Source of the DNA: Pedobacter lusitanus
GTDB taxonomy: Bacteria; Bacteroidota; Bacteroidia; Sphingobacteriales; Sphingobacteriaceae
Direction of reading: 5' to 3'
Length of the DNA: 64,000 nucleotides
Assembly: GCF_040026395.1 (NCBI RefSeq)
Contig: NZ_CP157278.1
Location: 744,001 to 808,000, forward strand
Shown: positions 8,444 through 17,795 of the stretch, piece after piece
Layout: every line of letters starts with the position of its first letter
Position numbering within the stretch: position 1 is the stretch's first letter
The notes under the pieces: generated by a model
The model's database searches: none
Told to the model about the DNA's origin: nothing
Seen by the model: only the letters and a program-made list of their open reading frames with translations
Program-made: the position numbers and the translations under genes

Positions 8444-9802
8444 CTATTTTGCCGCTGCTTTCATTCTCTGCAATTTCTCTTCCGTATGCGGAGAGTATTT
8501 AATATCAGGATCTTCAACCAGTGCTTTATCAAGAATCCCTTTATAGTGAGAAAACGCCCTGAAACCGGCTTCCCCATGATAATTACCTAAACCACTTGCG
8601 CCAACCCCTCCAAATGGAAGATTACCATTGGCTATATGCATGATGGCTTCATTTACACAACCTCCACCAAAAGAAATTTCTCCCAGTACCTTTTTCTTTA
8701 CATTTTCATCTTGTGTGAACAGATACAAAGCAAGAGGTTTTGGTCTGTCTTTGATTTCTTTAATCACCTTATCCAGATCTTCAAACGTCATTACTGCCAT
8801 AATTGGCCCGAATATTTCATCCTTCATGACCTTATCATCCCAGGTTACCTGATGCAAAACCGTAGGTTCAATAAAACGGGCATCAATATCATAATTACCT
8901 CCGGTATAAATCTTCGCCGGATTAATCAAACCAGACACCCGATCCGTATTGCGTTCATTAATGATTCTGACAAAATTGCCATTCTCCAGCTTATAGTCAG
9001 CCTTTTTAATCTCTTCAGCTACTTTCTGCAGAAATTTCTCTTCTATACTTTGATGCACATAAACGTAATCAGGAGAAATACAGGTTTGACCGGAGTTGAG
9101 ATATTTTGCCCAGACCAGTCTCCTGACTGATATATCAAGATCACAATCAGGCATTATAATTACCGGGCTTTTCCCTCCAAGTTCCAATACTACCGGAGTC
9201 AGGTTTTTAGCTGCTGCCTGATAAATTATTTTCCCGACAGGCACACTACCGGTAAAAAAGATAATATCAAATTTCTGGTCCAGTAAAGCCGTAGTTTCTG
9301 CTATTCCGCCTTCTACCACATGAAAATATTGCTCCTCAAAATTCTCATTAACCAGTTTCGCCATAACTGCACTGCAATTTGCAGTCAGTTCACTGGGTTT
9401 GAGAATTACCGTACATCCGGCAGCAATTGCCGCAACAACCGGTGCCAGTGAAAGCTGATAAGGATAATTCCAGGGACCAATGACCAGACTTACCCCTAAT
9501 GGTTCGGGAATCAGATAACTGGTAGCAGGTTCGTTTCTGGAATTGGTAGCTACCGGTTTCACTGCTGCCCATTGCTCAAGATCTCTTACAGCAACCTTTA
9601 TTTCTTCAAACACAGCTGCAAACTCTGTCTGAAAAGTTTCAAATGGCGACTTTCCATAATCCCTGTAAATAGCTTCTTCTAATAAACGCTCGTTAGATTC
9701 CAATAAAGCATATAACTTATTTAACTGTCCGATTCTGAAACTTACAGATTTTGTCACGTTGGTATTAAAGTAATCCAACTGAGTTTTCACTAGTTTTTCC
9801 AT
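8444..9802 (-). CDS. Aldehyde dehydrogenase (ALDH3-like)
   Basis: The 452-residue enzyme has the short, ALDH3-like form of the superfamily. It shows VIGPWNYPYQLSLAP (cofactor region), LELGGKSPVI (general-base Glu) and NSGQTCISPDYV (catalytic Cys). Such enzymes oxidise medium- and long-chain aliphatic or aromatic aldehydes with NAD(P). It lies 265 bp upstream of the hydroxyproline operon and differs from the semialdehyde dehydrogenase there, so I treat it as a separate unit. An upstream terminator separates it from the hexosaminidase gene. The substrate is unknown. Confidence 0.88.
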   Translation of the reverse strand: MEKLVKTQLDYFNTNVTKSVSFRIGQLNKLYALLESNERLLEEAIYRDYGKSPFETFQTEFAAVFEEIKVAVRDLEQWAAVKPVATNSRNEPATSYLIPEPLGVSLVIGPWNYPYQLSLAPVVAAIAAGCTVILKPSELTANCSAVMAKLVNENFEEQYFHVVEGGIAETTALLDQKFDIIFFTGSVPVGKIIYQAAAKNLTPVVLELGGKSPVIIMPDCDLDISVRRLVWAKYLNSGQTCISPDYVYVHQSIEEKFLQKVAEEIKKADYKLENGNFVRIINERNTDRVSGLINPAKIYTGGNYDIDARFIEPTVLHQVTWDDKVMKDEIFGPIMAVMTFEDLDKVIKEIKDRPKPLALYLFTQDENVKKKVLGEISFGGGCVNEAIMHIANGNLPFGGVGASGLGNYHGEAGFRAFSHYKGILDKALVEDPDIKYSPHTEEKLQRMKAAAK

Positions 9803-9890
9803 AGCTATGATGAATTAATTCAGCTAAACGGAATTTCTGTCCCGGCTGATATAGATTTAATAGAAATTTACAACAAATTGTTTTAAAATA

Positions 9891-9924
9891 AAGAAGCCGC
9901 CCCCTGATACAGAGACGGCTTCTT
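9891..9924 (-). terminator. Terminator of the hexosaminidase gene
   Basis: Nine-bp perfect arms AAGAAGCCG (9891-9899) and CGGCTTCTT (9916-9924) flank a 16-nt loop. On the minus strand the stem is followed by a T-rich run. It lies 20 bp past the stop of the GH20 gene. Confidence 0.7.
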
Positions 9925-9944
9925 TTAAGCTGATTGGTGCTATT

Positions 9945-12473
9945 TTAATTTTGAATGGTAGTCGTATTTCCTCCTCTTCCTTTAGCATTAAAAGCTCTGA
10001 GTTTAATCGCTCCTTTTTCTTTAACCGGTCCGGTATATAAACGATCCTTCACCGAAGGTTCTTTTCCGTTAGTGGTATAATAAATATTAAATCCAGGGAA
10101 TTCAGTATTAGCTGATATAGTGCCATCTGTGATTTTTACACCTACCGGAGGTATCCTGTAATTCCAGTTTCCTTCATCCAATTTAGGGAACTCAATCAGT
10201 CCGACTCTTGTTATAAAATCAGCATAACTTTGCTGATAAGCTGTTTCTGATTTGACTTTATCTTTTTCTCTTGCCCATTCCGGATCTTTTGCCCATGCTC
10301 TTTCAGCTAAACCAATCAGTCTTGGCAGCAGCATAAACTCCAGTAATTCCGGATTTCTGATCTTTTCTGACCATAAAGCAGCTTTCAAACCTAATATATT
10401 GGATTTACCATAATCCGTTAAACGGTCCTTTCCGATAAACAGCGATTTGGAAATGGCTTCTCCTTTTCTATTCTCGGACGCATTTTTATAATAATCATAA
10501 GGAATAAAAGAAAATAACTTTTCCATATTCACAAACCCGGCCCAGTAATGTCCCGGTTCTGTTAAGGAACGATTATAGGCCATATCCAGATAAAAATTAC
10601 TCGAACAGGTTAATACCACTTTATATCCGCCATTAGCCAGGCGGTAAGGTAAATCTTCTGAACCACCACCTATCACGTTATTCCAGACATCAAGCTGTAC
10701 AGGATCATTAGCAAATAAAGGATTTGGAACCATTAATTTATTTCCATCCAGATAGGTTTTCATCATTCCGAATTCTTCCCACCCTGAAAGAATAATCCCT
10801 TTAGGTTTCAACAATCCCTGTAGTTTTGCAATGTAGTAACTCCATAAATCATCTGTAGAAGTCATTTTCTCCTGCTTAACCAGCTGAAGACTTACCGGCG
10901 ATTTTTCCCAGACACCCTGTGGTACTTCATCACCTCCAAAATGTATAGTCGTTAACGGAACACCAGCTGCACGATACATATCCTGCAAACTTTCAGTAAT
11001 CTTATTCAGGAAAGTATAAACCGAAGGTAAGGCTACACAAACCACATTATCATTCCAGTATTGTGCTGAACTGTAGACAGAGCGGTCGTTGATATCCCTC
11101 AACAGGTATTTCTCTGCTTCATCACGCATACCTTTGGCCATAAACCTGCTGTACCGTGCATCCATTGCCTTTATAGCAGCTCTCGCATGTCCGGGAGTTT
11201 CAATTTCAGGTATTACCTGTATATGTCTTTTTGCTGCATATTTTAAGATTTCTATAAAATCTGAAGTACTGTAAAATGCTTTATTCAACACTTCGGTAGT
11301 ATCCGGACCAGAACTGTAAGTTGGCTGAAGTGACTTCTCATGGGTTAAGGTATGGCCTCTTTTTGCGCCTATTTCTGTGAGCTCAGGAAGTTCCGGGATA
11401 GCAATTCTCCAGGCTTCATCATCCGTGATATGAAAATGGAATACATTTAACTTATAAAAAGCCATCAGATCCAGTATACGCAGTACTTCTTCTTTCGAAT
11501 GAAAATTACGTGCTACATCAAGCATCAAGCCTCTGTACTTAAAACGGGGGGCATCCTTTACAGCTACACAGGAAACAAGAAAAGCCTTTCCTCCTTTAAC
11601 CGGACTATTAGCCATCATTAATGACTTCAGGGATTGCAGGCCATAAAAAATGCCCTGTGCATTACTGGCTGAAATCCTGATTGAAGCCGGAGTAATTTCC
11701 AGTTGATATTCATCTGCCGGCAAATCTGCTTTGGCCAGGCTAATACTTTTATCTTTCGCCGTACCCAAAGAAACTGCCGGTCTGAATTTAAACAGCTTCA
11801 ACAACTCATCTGATAAATAATCAGCTTCATTTCTGAAATCCGGGTCAGTGACAATCGCAGTAGCCTGACTTACAGCAAAAGCACCGGTATGCGCTTCATA
11901 AAATACAGGTGTTGGCAGCAGTTTGACCAGTTTATTTTTCTCTGCCGGAGTAAATTTGCTGTTCCTGTTATAGGTATCCAGTGGAGAAACAACGTTCTTA
12001 ATATATTTTTCTACCGGTTCAACCTGATAATGGTCTATTTTAATTCCTTTGTCCGGCATATGATCCCAAACCAGGTATAAACCACCGGGAGCATCGGCAA
12101 AATTGACAATTTCATCATTGGCGGGGATATCAAGTACTACGGAATCGCCTTTCTGGATAGCTTTAAAGTCTTTACCAGGCCGGATTCGAAACAAATCTCC
12201 ATTAACCTGTTCTACGATGATCTGGCCACTGGTCTTTAATTCCAGATCCTTCATAGAATTGAAATAAAGACTCCAGTTAGCTGCCGGAAATTGCTGTGCT
12301 GATCTGTTCAAAAAAGTAAGCAGTGAAAGCGATTGTTTTTTACCAGCGGACTGGTTTTCTTTGAATGTCCATTTGACATAGAGATCCTTTACAGGATAAG
12401 AGTTCTCTCCTTTTTGTGCTGTTGCAACCAGCGGAAAAAGGAAAGCCAGGAGTAAACATTTTTTAAATTTCAT
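9945..12473 (-). CDS. Family 20 glycoside hydrolase (beta-N-acetylhexosaminidase)
   Basis: The 842-residue exported protein has an N-terminal signal peptide (KKCLLLAFLFPLVATAQ). After an N-terminal sandwich region comes the GH20b-like domain, then the GH20 TIM barrel from about residue 310. The catalytic Asp-Glu pair is in HFGGDEVP near residue 515, and the barrel entry segment RGLMLDVARNFHSKEE is typical. A C-terminal chitobiase/hexosaminidase domain (TISANTEFPGFNIYYT) ends the chain. It should release terminal GlcNAc/GalNAc from chitin oligomers or glycans in the periplasm or at the surface. No other glycan-use genes adjoin it. Confidence 0.93.
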   Translation of the reverse strand: MKFKKCLLLAFLFPLVATAQKGENSYPVKDLYVKWTFKENQSAGKKQSLSLLTFLNRSAQQFPAANWSLYFNSMKDLELKTSGQIIVEQVNGDLFRIRPGKDFKAIQKGDSVVLDIPANDEIVNFADAPGGLYLVWDHMPDKGIKIDHYQVEPVEKYIKNVVSPLDTYNRNSKFTPAEKNKLVKLLPTPVFYEAHTGAFAVSQATAIVTDPDFRNEADYLSDELLKLFKFRPAVSLGTAKDKSISLAKADLPADEYQLEITPASIRISASNAQGIFYGLQSLKSLMMANSPVKGGKAFLVSCVAVKDAPRFKYRGLMLDVARNFHSKEEVLRILDLMAFYKLNVFHFHITDDEAWRIAIPELPELTEIGAKRGHTLTHEKSLQPTYSSGPDTTEVLNKAFYSTSDFIEILKYAAKRHIQVIPEIETPGHARAAIKAMDARYSRFMAKGMRDEAEKYLLRDINDRSVYSSAQYWNDNVVCVALPSVYTFLNKITESLQDMYRAAGVPLTTIHFGGDEVPQGVWEKSPVSLQLVKQEKMTSTDDLWSYYIAKLQGLLKPKGIILSGWEEFGMMKTYLDGNKLMVPNPLFANDPVQLDVWNNVIGGGSEDLPYRLANGGYKVVLTCSSNFYLDMAYNRSLTEPGHYWAGFVNMEKLFSFIPYDYYKNASENRKGEAISKSLFIGKDRLTDYGKSNILGLKAALWSEKIRNPELLEFMLLPRLIGLAERAWAKDPEWAREKDKVKSETAYQQSYADFITRVGLIEFPKLDEGNWNYRIPPVGVKITDGTISANTEFPGFNIYYTTNGKEPSVKDRLYTGPVKEKGAIKLRAFNAKGRGGNTTTIQN

Positions 12474-12730
12474 TTGATTATTTGGTTTGGGGAACTAAAA
12501 ACAAACAATAACAGGAAAAATTCATTTCTGAGCTGTATTGTCATTTTCGAAATGAGGGTTAATTATGAAACATTTATTATCTGTTTATAAATTTATTATT
12601 TAAATACTGATAATCTAATTAAATGATTGAAAATTTTCAGTCCCATAACATCTGCGTTATACAAAGGCATTGTTCCATGATTATTGCAGATAATTTTATA
12701 AATTGCAATCATAAAAACAATTATAAACTA

Positions 12731-13177
12731 ATGAAAAAATCTGTTTTGACTCTGTGTATGCTTTTGGGAATGATTATTTTTGCCAAAGCGCAAAAAGCAC
12801 CCCCAACTGCATCAGAAATGGCTACTAAAAGTATAGAAGCTATGGATAAAAAGTTAAAATTAAACTCAACCCAGAAGAACATCATCTATAATTATACACT
12901 TGATTTATGCAAGGAACAGGTTGCACTGTCTAAAAAACAGCAGACCGGAATGTATAATGAAGATGATATTTCCAAGTTCTACAGAATGCAGAATGAAACC
13001 ACAAAAAATATAAGAAATATTTTAAAAGGTGAACAGCAAACTCAGTATGACCAGTATATTGAAGAAATGCTGCGTGGTGGAGACAAGAAAAAGAAAAAAG
13101 GAAAACATGCGAAAGACGAAGAAGAAGTAGTAACCGGAATTGACGGTTTAAAACTACCTCCGCCAGCCAACCCTTAA
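12731..13177 (+). CDS. Small secreted protein of unknown function
   Basis: I place the start at ATG 12731, where a clear signal peptide begins (KKSVLTLCMLLGMIIFAKAQ). The frame is open from 12623, but that extension has no signal character. The mature part is a helical, charged region (residues about 35-110) with NSTQKNIIYNYTLDLCKEQ and repeated Gln/Lys/Glu, then a lysine-rich stretch (KKKKKGKHAKDEEE) and a proline-rich tail. It resembles short Bacteroidota periplasmic proteins that have a Spy- or DUF-like helical repeat. I do not assign a function. It is convergent with the FGE-like gene, with a 1-bp gap. Confidence 0.65.
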   Translation: MKKSVLTLCMLLGMIIFAKAQKAPPTASEMATKSIEAMDKKLKLNSTQKNIIYNYTLDLCKEQVALSKKQQTGMYNEDDISKFYRMQNETTKNIRNILKGEQQTQYDQYIEEMLRGGDKKKKKGKHAKDEEEVVTGIDGLKLPPPANP

Positions 13178-13178
13178 A

Positions 13179-14381
13179 CTACTTCAGGTCTCTGACGCAA
13201 CGAAAACCAATATGATTAGAGGCAGATCTGTAATCGCCCTTGCCTCTGGTTCCTACCATATAACGGGTACAGTATTGTTCGGTACATAAAAAAGACCCTC
13301 CACGCTGTACCTTCTTTTTCATTCCTGGTTCTTCAGGATCATAGGATTCCGAAGGTCCGCCCGGGTTTTCTGACACAGGATGTTTAGCCAGGGACTGATA
13401 ATAATCTGTACGATACCAGTCATTACACCATTCCCAAACATTACCGGCCATATCATATAAACCATACCCGTTAGCCGGGAAACTTTTAACAGGAGCTATT
13501 CCCGTATAACCATCGGCAGCGGTATTTTTACCCGGAAACTCACCCTCAAATATATTAGCCATCCACTTACCATCTGGTTTTAACTCATTTCCCCAGGCAT
13601 AAAGATTACCTGACAAACCTCCTCTGGCTGCATATTCCCACTCGGCTTCTGTAGGTAAACGTTTACCAGCCCATTTTGCATAAGCGGCAGCATCTTCCCA
13701 GCAAACCTGTACTACAGGATAATTATTTTTGCCATCGATACTACTTTTTACTCCTTCCGGATGTTTCCAGCTGGCCCCTTTCAGATAAGACCACCACTGT
13801 AAATAATTATCTAAAGAAACTGATTCTTTTGGTGGAGTAAAAACAAGTGACCCTGCTACTAAATTCTCCGGATCAGCATCAGGAAACTCTTCTTTGGTTG
13901 GTCGCTGTTCAGCGACAGTTATATAACCTGTTGCCTTAACAAAGGCTGCAAACTGTTTGTTCGTTACCGGAGTTATATCCATATAAAAAGACTTTACACG
14001 AACCCGGTGAACTGGTCTGGCATCATTCATCTGTTCATGTCCGCCTCCGTCCATTCCAACGGGATTTACACCACCCATACTAAACTCTCCCCCACTAATA
14101 TATTTCATTCCGGCCTGCTCTTTTATTCCAGAGGAAACCGGTTTATCAAAAACAGTTTTCCGGAATTCTTTTCCGCCTCCCTGCATAAATAATGAGCTGT
14201 CAGATCGGCTAAAACCCGAGGGTCTGCACATCGCAGCCCCGTTTTCAGGAAAAGTCTTTATACTGACCAGAGAAACACTTTCAACAGGCCTGTCCTGAGA
14301 CGCCGGAAGTTGATTGTCTTTCTTGTTTTTACAGGAATACAGCACCACAAAAAACAGTAAACAAATCCATTTAAATCTCAT
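13179..14381 (-). CDS. Exported formylglycine-generating enzyme-like lipoprotein (SUMF1 family)
   Basis: The 400-residue protein begins at ATG 14381, which gives a lipoprotein signal (RFKWICLLFFVVLYSCKNKK with a lipobox Cys). The frame is open upstream to 14465. The FGE-sulfatase domain fills residues about 85-400 (YISGGEFSMGG, WEDAAAYAKWAGKRLPTEAEWE, MAGNVWEWCNDWY). The C-terminal segment GGSFLCTEQYCTRY holds two cysteines five residues apart (about 366 and 371), matching the Cys pair that binds copper in true formylglycine-generating enzymes. Many SUMF1-like proteins, such as GldK or EgtB types, lack this pair. No sulfatase gene lies within the window, so its substrate is unknown. Confidence 0.85.
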   Translation of the reverse strand: MRFKWICLLFFVVLYSCKNKKDNQLPASQDRPVESVSLVSIKTFPENGAAMCRPSGFSRSDSSLFMQGGGKEFRKTVFDKPVSSGIKEQAGMKYISGGEFSMGGVNPVGMDGGGHEQMNDARPVHRVRVKSFYMDITPVTNKQFAAFVKATGYITVAEQRPTKEEFPDADPENLVAGSLVFTPPKESVSLDNYLQWWSYLKGASWKHPEGVKSSIDGKNNYPVVQVCWEDAAAYAKWAGKRLPTEAEWEYAARGGLSGNLYAWGNELKPDGKWMANIFEGEFPGKNTAADGYTGIAPVKSFPANGYGLYDMAGNVWEWCNDWYRTDYYQSLAKHPVSENPGGPSESYDPEEPGMKKKVQRGGSFLCTEQYCTRYMVGTRGKGDYRSASNHIGFRCVRDLK

Positions 14382-14490
14382 TTTACTATTACCTGAAAAT
14401 CGTTTCACAGTCATTGATATACAATTATTAGTCCCGGCAGCATTTTGTTTCAGCTGCCACTGCAAGATAATTCTTATTTTTTTTTTAAAA

Positions 14491-14525
14491 GAGAGCCGCC
14501 TGCTTTAAATTTCAGGACGGCTCTC
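14491..14525 (-). terminator. Terminator of the encapsulin/desulfurase operon
   Basis: The arms GAGAGCCG (14491-14498) and CGGCTCTC (14518-14525), extended by CCTG/CAGG inside, form a stem 20 bp after the cysteine desulfurase stop. A TTTT run follows on the minus strand. It separates this operon from the FGE-like gene. Confidence 0.6.
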
Positions 14526-14544
14526 CGGATTATTTAAAGAAGGC

Positions 14545-16347
14545 TCAGCCTCTGCCTGAAGATTTCAATTTTTCAATGGCGTAAACCAATGTATCAATTT
14601 CTGCACAGGTATTGTAGAACGCAAGTGAAGGTCTGACCGTAGCTTCAACCCCAAATCTTCTGAGTATAGGCTGTGCGCAATGATGTCCGGAACGAACTGC
14701 AATTCCTTCCCGGCTTAAAGCTTCACCAACCTGACCGGTAGTAAATCCATCCAGCACAAAAGATAGTACACTGGTTTTATCTCTGGCTGTGCCGATTGGT
14801 CTGAGGCCAGGAATACGGGCCAGCTTCTGACTGGCATATTCCAGCAGGTAATGCTCGTACTGATAAATATGGTCAATCCCTATTTTCTGTACATAGTCAA
14901 TAGCGGCACCCAGACCTACTGCATCAGCAATATTACCTGTTCCTGCTTCAAAACGTGCCGGAGCTTTATGAAACTGAGTATGTTCAAAAGTGACATCCTG
15001 AATCATATTACCACCACCCTGATAAGGCTGCGTACTATTCAGTAAATCTTCTTTCCCATACAAAACTCCAATGCCGGTAGGCCCAAAAACTTTATGACCG
15101 GAAAAAACGAACCAGTCTGCATCCAGGTCCTGAACATCTGTACGGATATGAGAAACTGACTGCGCGCCATCGGCCAGCACCTTTGCTCCGGCAGCATGTG
15201 CCATGTCCACAATCTGTTTAGCCGGAGTAATCGTACCCAGTGCATTTGAGACTAAGGTGAAAGAAACCAGTTTCGTTCTGGGATTAAGCAGCCTGGCATA
15301 TTCATCCAGTAATATCTGTCCATCATCATCAACAGGAATTACCCTGATCTTCAGTCCTTTTTTCTGCGCAAGCAACTGCCAGGGCACAATATTGGCATGA
15401 TGCTCCAGGTGGGTCAGAATGATTTCATCACCCTGCTGCAGGAACTCATCTCCCCAGCTGCTGGCAACCAGATTAATTGCTTCAGTAGTTCCACGAACAA
15501 ACACAATTTCATTAGGAGAACGGGCATTGATAAAACGCTGAACTTTTTGCCTTGCCCCTTCATAAGCATCTGTTGACCGGGCAGCCAGTTCATGTGCAGC
15601 ACGATGAATGTTCGAATTCTCATGTTCATAAAAGTAATTCAACCTTTCAATTACCTGTTTGGGTTTCTGTGTAGTGGCTGCATTATCAAGCCAGATTAAT
15701 GGTTTACCATTGACCTGTTCAGCAAGTATAGGAAAATCATTCCTGACCAGATTCACATTAAATGCCGGATATGATTTCCCGGAAACAATTCCATTGCCGT
15801 AACGGGAAACCTGATGTTCATTTAATTCTCCTCCTTTATTCAAGAACTGGATTCCGGAAGAAAAATAATAGGAACTCTCGTTTAAAACCCCGGAAGGATT
15901 AAAAGGTAACTGAGCAGACGGACTATAAACACTAACGGAGGCCAGTGCCCGCTGTAATTCTTTCTCATAAGGCTGATCTGACTCAAATGGTAAAGAAAAC
16001 AAGGAAGCCCTGTCAAGTGGATTCCAGGGTTGCTCATGACGACCAGGATTACCCGAAGATCCAATCTGTGCAGTCGATGCCGGAACATGGCCAAGACCTA
16101 ATCCATTAGCATCCGGCAGACTGGTTTGAGGATCAGAAAGATCAATGGCATTTCCCTGATAAATTGCGGAAGGCGAATGACTGAAATGTTCTTTCTGCAG
16201 CTGACTGTTTTCATGCGAAAGAATGTCCGGAGCAGGCAAAACTGCTGCACTATGGGTTCCCGGTAATGCAGAAAAATATGCATTCGCCAGCTGTTCTAAG
16301 GCATGCACATCTGGTAACCCATGTGGATTAGTAGTTGCATTACTCAT
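14545..16347 (-). CDS. Family 2A encapsulin cargo: SufS-type cysteine desulfurase with N-terminal targeting extension
   Basis: The 600-residue protein is about 190 residues longer than ordinary SufS. Residues 1 to about 195 are low-complexity and Pro/Ser/Asn-rich, matching the disordered cargo-loading domain of encapsulin-associated desulfurases. Residues about 197-600 are the PLP enzyme: WLDNAATT at the N-terminus, Schiff-base Lys419 in FSGHKVFGPTG and active-site Cys557 in RSGHHCAQP. It would take sulfur from L-cysteine as a Cys persulfide, inside the shell made by the upstream gene, 3 bp away. Family knowledge supports packaging. Sulfur storage or detoxification is the proposed role of characterised homologues, not shown here. 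Confidence 0.93.
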   Translation of the reverse strand: MSNATTNPHGLPDVHALEQLANAYFSALPGTHSAAVLPAPDILSHENSQLQKEHFSHSPSAIYQGNAIDLSDPQTSLPDANGLGLGHVPASTAQIGSSGNPGRHEQPWNPLDRASLFSLPFESDQPYEKELQRALASVSVYSPSAQLPFNPSGVLNESSYYFSSGIQFLNKGGELNEHQVSRYGNGIVSGKSYPAFNVNLVRNDFPILAEQVNGKPLIWLDNAATTQKPKQVIERLNYFYEHENSNIHRAAHELAARSTDAYEGARQKVQRFINARSPNEIVFVRGTTEAINLVASSWGDEFLQQGDEIILTHLEHHANIVPWQLLAQKKGLKIRVIPVDDDGQILLDEYARLLNPRTKLVSFTLVSNALGTITPAKQIVDMAHAAGAKVLADGAQSVSHIRTDVQDLDADWFVFSGHKVFGPTGIGVLYGKEDLLNSTQPYQGGGNMIQDVTFEHTQFHKAPARFEAGTGNIADAVGLGAAIDYVQKIGIDHIYQYEHYLLEYASQKLARIPGLRPIGTARDKTSVLSFVLDGFTTGQVGEALSREGIAVRSGHHCAQPILRRFGVEATVRPSLAFYNTCAEIDTLVYAIEKLKSSGRG

Positions 16348-16350
16348 AGC

Positions 16351-17277
16351 TTAATATTTATATACGTGATACTTATTAATTTCTACTTCTTCCAGTACTG
16401 CAATAGCATCATCAGACAAAACAGCCAGTGAGCAGTATAATGAAACCAGGTAGGATGCAATCGCTTTCTCATTAATTCCCATAAACCGGACTGATAATCC
16501 TGGTGATTGTTCTCCCGGAAGATCAGGCTGATAAAGACCAACCACTCCCTGACGGCTTTCCCCGGTACGGATCAGCAATATTTTGGACTTATTATTTTCA
16601 ACCGGCACTTTATCTGAAGGAATAAGCGGAATACCTCTCCAGGTAATAAACTGTGAGCCAAACAGCGATACAGTTGGTGGCGGAACTCCTCTGCGGGTAC
16701 ATTCACGGCCAAATGCAGCAATAGCCAGCGGATGAAGCAGGAAAAACCCCGGTTCTTTCCATACTTTGGTAATCAGTTCATCCAGATCGTCAGGAGTTGG
16801 GGCACCACTGCGGGTAACGATTCTCTGCGAAGGAACAATACTATGCAGCAAACCATATTCTTTATTATTGATCAGTTCACTTTCCTGTCTTTCTTTAATA
16901 GCCTCAATAGTTAACCTGAGCTGTTCACTAATCTGATTATATGGTTTACTATATAAATCTGAAACCCTGGTATGAACATCCAGTACCGTATTTACTGCGC
17001 TCAGCAGATATTCACGGGGTTGTTCTACATAATCAACAAAAGTATTCGGTAATACACGTTCATCTCTGTTGGAGCAATCTACATCTACCGACTCTCCTTC
17101 TTTCACTTTATTGACCCTGTAAATACCCGATTCTACCGGGTTCCAGCTTAACAAATGCGGTAACCATCTCGGCGTAATCCAGGGTGCCTGAGGTACGGTA
17201 CGGGTAGCAATCGCCAACGGCCTTGCTGCAACATCATTTAACGCGGTCTGTTGTGTGTTTTTAACTTGTCCTGCCAT
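16351..17277 (-). CDS. Family 2A encapsulin nanocompartment shell protein
   Basis: The 308-residue protein has an extended N-terminal arm (WITPRWLPHLLSWNPVESGIYRVNKV) followed by the HK97-type shell fold. Characteristic segments are LPNTFVDYVEQPREY, SRQGVVGLYQPDLPGEQSPGLSVRFMGI and a C-terminal SYLVSLYCSLAVLSDDAIAVLE. These match SrpI-like family 2A encapsulins, which self-assemble into icosahedral protein shells. I see no inserted cyclic-nucleotide-binding domain, so it is type 2A rather than 2B. The next gene encodes the matching desulfurase cargo. The assignment is strong. Confidence 0.95.
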   Translation of the reverse strand: MAGQVKNTQQTALNDVAARPLAIATRTVPQAPWITPRWLPHLLSWNPVESGIYRVNKVKEGESVDVDCSNRDERVLPNTFVDYVEQPREYLLSAVNTVLDVHTRVSDLYSKPYNQISEQLRLTIEAIKERQESELINNKEYGLLHSIVPSQRIVTRSGAPTPDDLDELITKVWKEPGFFLLHPLAIAAFGRECTRRGVPPPTVSLFGSQFITWRGIPLIPSDKVPVENNKSKILLIRTGESRQGVVGLYQPDLPGEQSPGLSVRFMGINEKAIASYLVSLYCSLAVLSDDAIAVLEEVEINKYHVYKY

Positions 17278-17318
17278 GTTTTATATAATTAACGGTTTAA
17301 AATTTTCAAAAATTCAGG

Positions 17319-17777
17319 CTATTGTCTGCTTAATTTTCTGATTAAAGCATACAGCAGACAACCAGCACAAAAAGCAAAAACAGATTCCAGAAAAGAGAAG
17401 AGCATTAATAGGATGAATAAAAAGAAAGCAAAATTTGAATAACCGGCCCACAGCAAGCCAAGGGCGATAAAACTCAGCACCATGCCTATTTTAGCAGCGA
17501 AACGTTTTGGTGCACGATCTGTTGGCTGATAACTGACCGAAAGAATTTTCACTGCCAGACCGCTTAATAAATTAAGTGGACTAAATTGTCCTCTGTTGAC
17601 CGCTCTTAAAGTAAAATCTATCAGCAAAAACAGAATAATCCACCAGTAACCGGTTAATAAATAAAGTGCTGTACTTAAAAATACCCATCCGGCAGTAAAC
17701 CTGACCTGATTTTCATTTATTGTAACAAAATCAACCGGGCACTGGTCTGGTGTAATCATCTGTTTGATACGCTTCAT
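17319..17777 (-). CDS. DUF4395 family membrane protein, first gene of the encapsulin operon
   Basis: The 152-residue protein has about four membrane segments (around residues 28-60 and 92-145). A CPVD motif lies near the N-terminus (PDQCPVDFVTINENQVRF) and a second cysteine pair lies in the last membrane segment (FAFCAGCLLYALIRKL). This fits the DUF4395 family, often found near sulfur-handling genes such as rhodaneses. It lies 41 bp upstream of the shell gene, with the operator-like palindrome directly in front. A role in moving sulfur or a reduced sulfur species across the membrane is inference. The conserved cysteines are the reason to suspect it. Confidence 0.8.
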   Translation of the reverse strand: MKRIKQMITPDQCPVDFVTINENQVRFTAGWVFLSTALYLLTGYWWIILFLLIDFTLRAVNRGQFSPLNLLSGLAVKILSVSYQPTDRAPKRFAAKIGMVLSFIALGLLWAGYSNFAFFLFILLMLFSFLESVFAFCAGCLLYALIRKLSRQ

Positions 17778-17795
17778 AAAATCAAATATAAAAAC

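Noticed and set aside
8636..9130. 164-residue plus-strand ORF
   Set aside because: It is an antisense shadow of the aldehyde dehydrogenase, without protein family character.
8444..9802. Second aldehyde dehydrogenase as part of the hydroxyproline operon
   Set aside because: A 265-bp gap with its own candidate promoter separates it, and the cluster already has a semialdehyde dehydrogenase.
12623..12730. Upstream extension of the small secreted protein
   Set aside because: It lacks a signal peptide, is AT-rich non-coding in character, and the ATG at 12731 starts a clear signal sequence.
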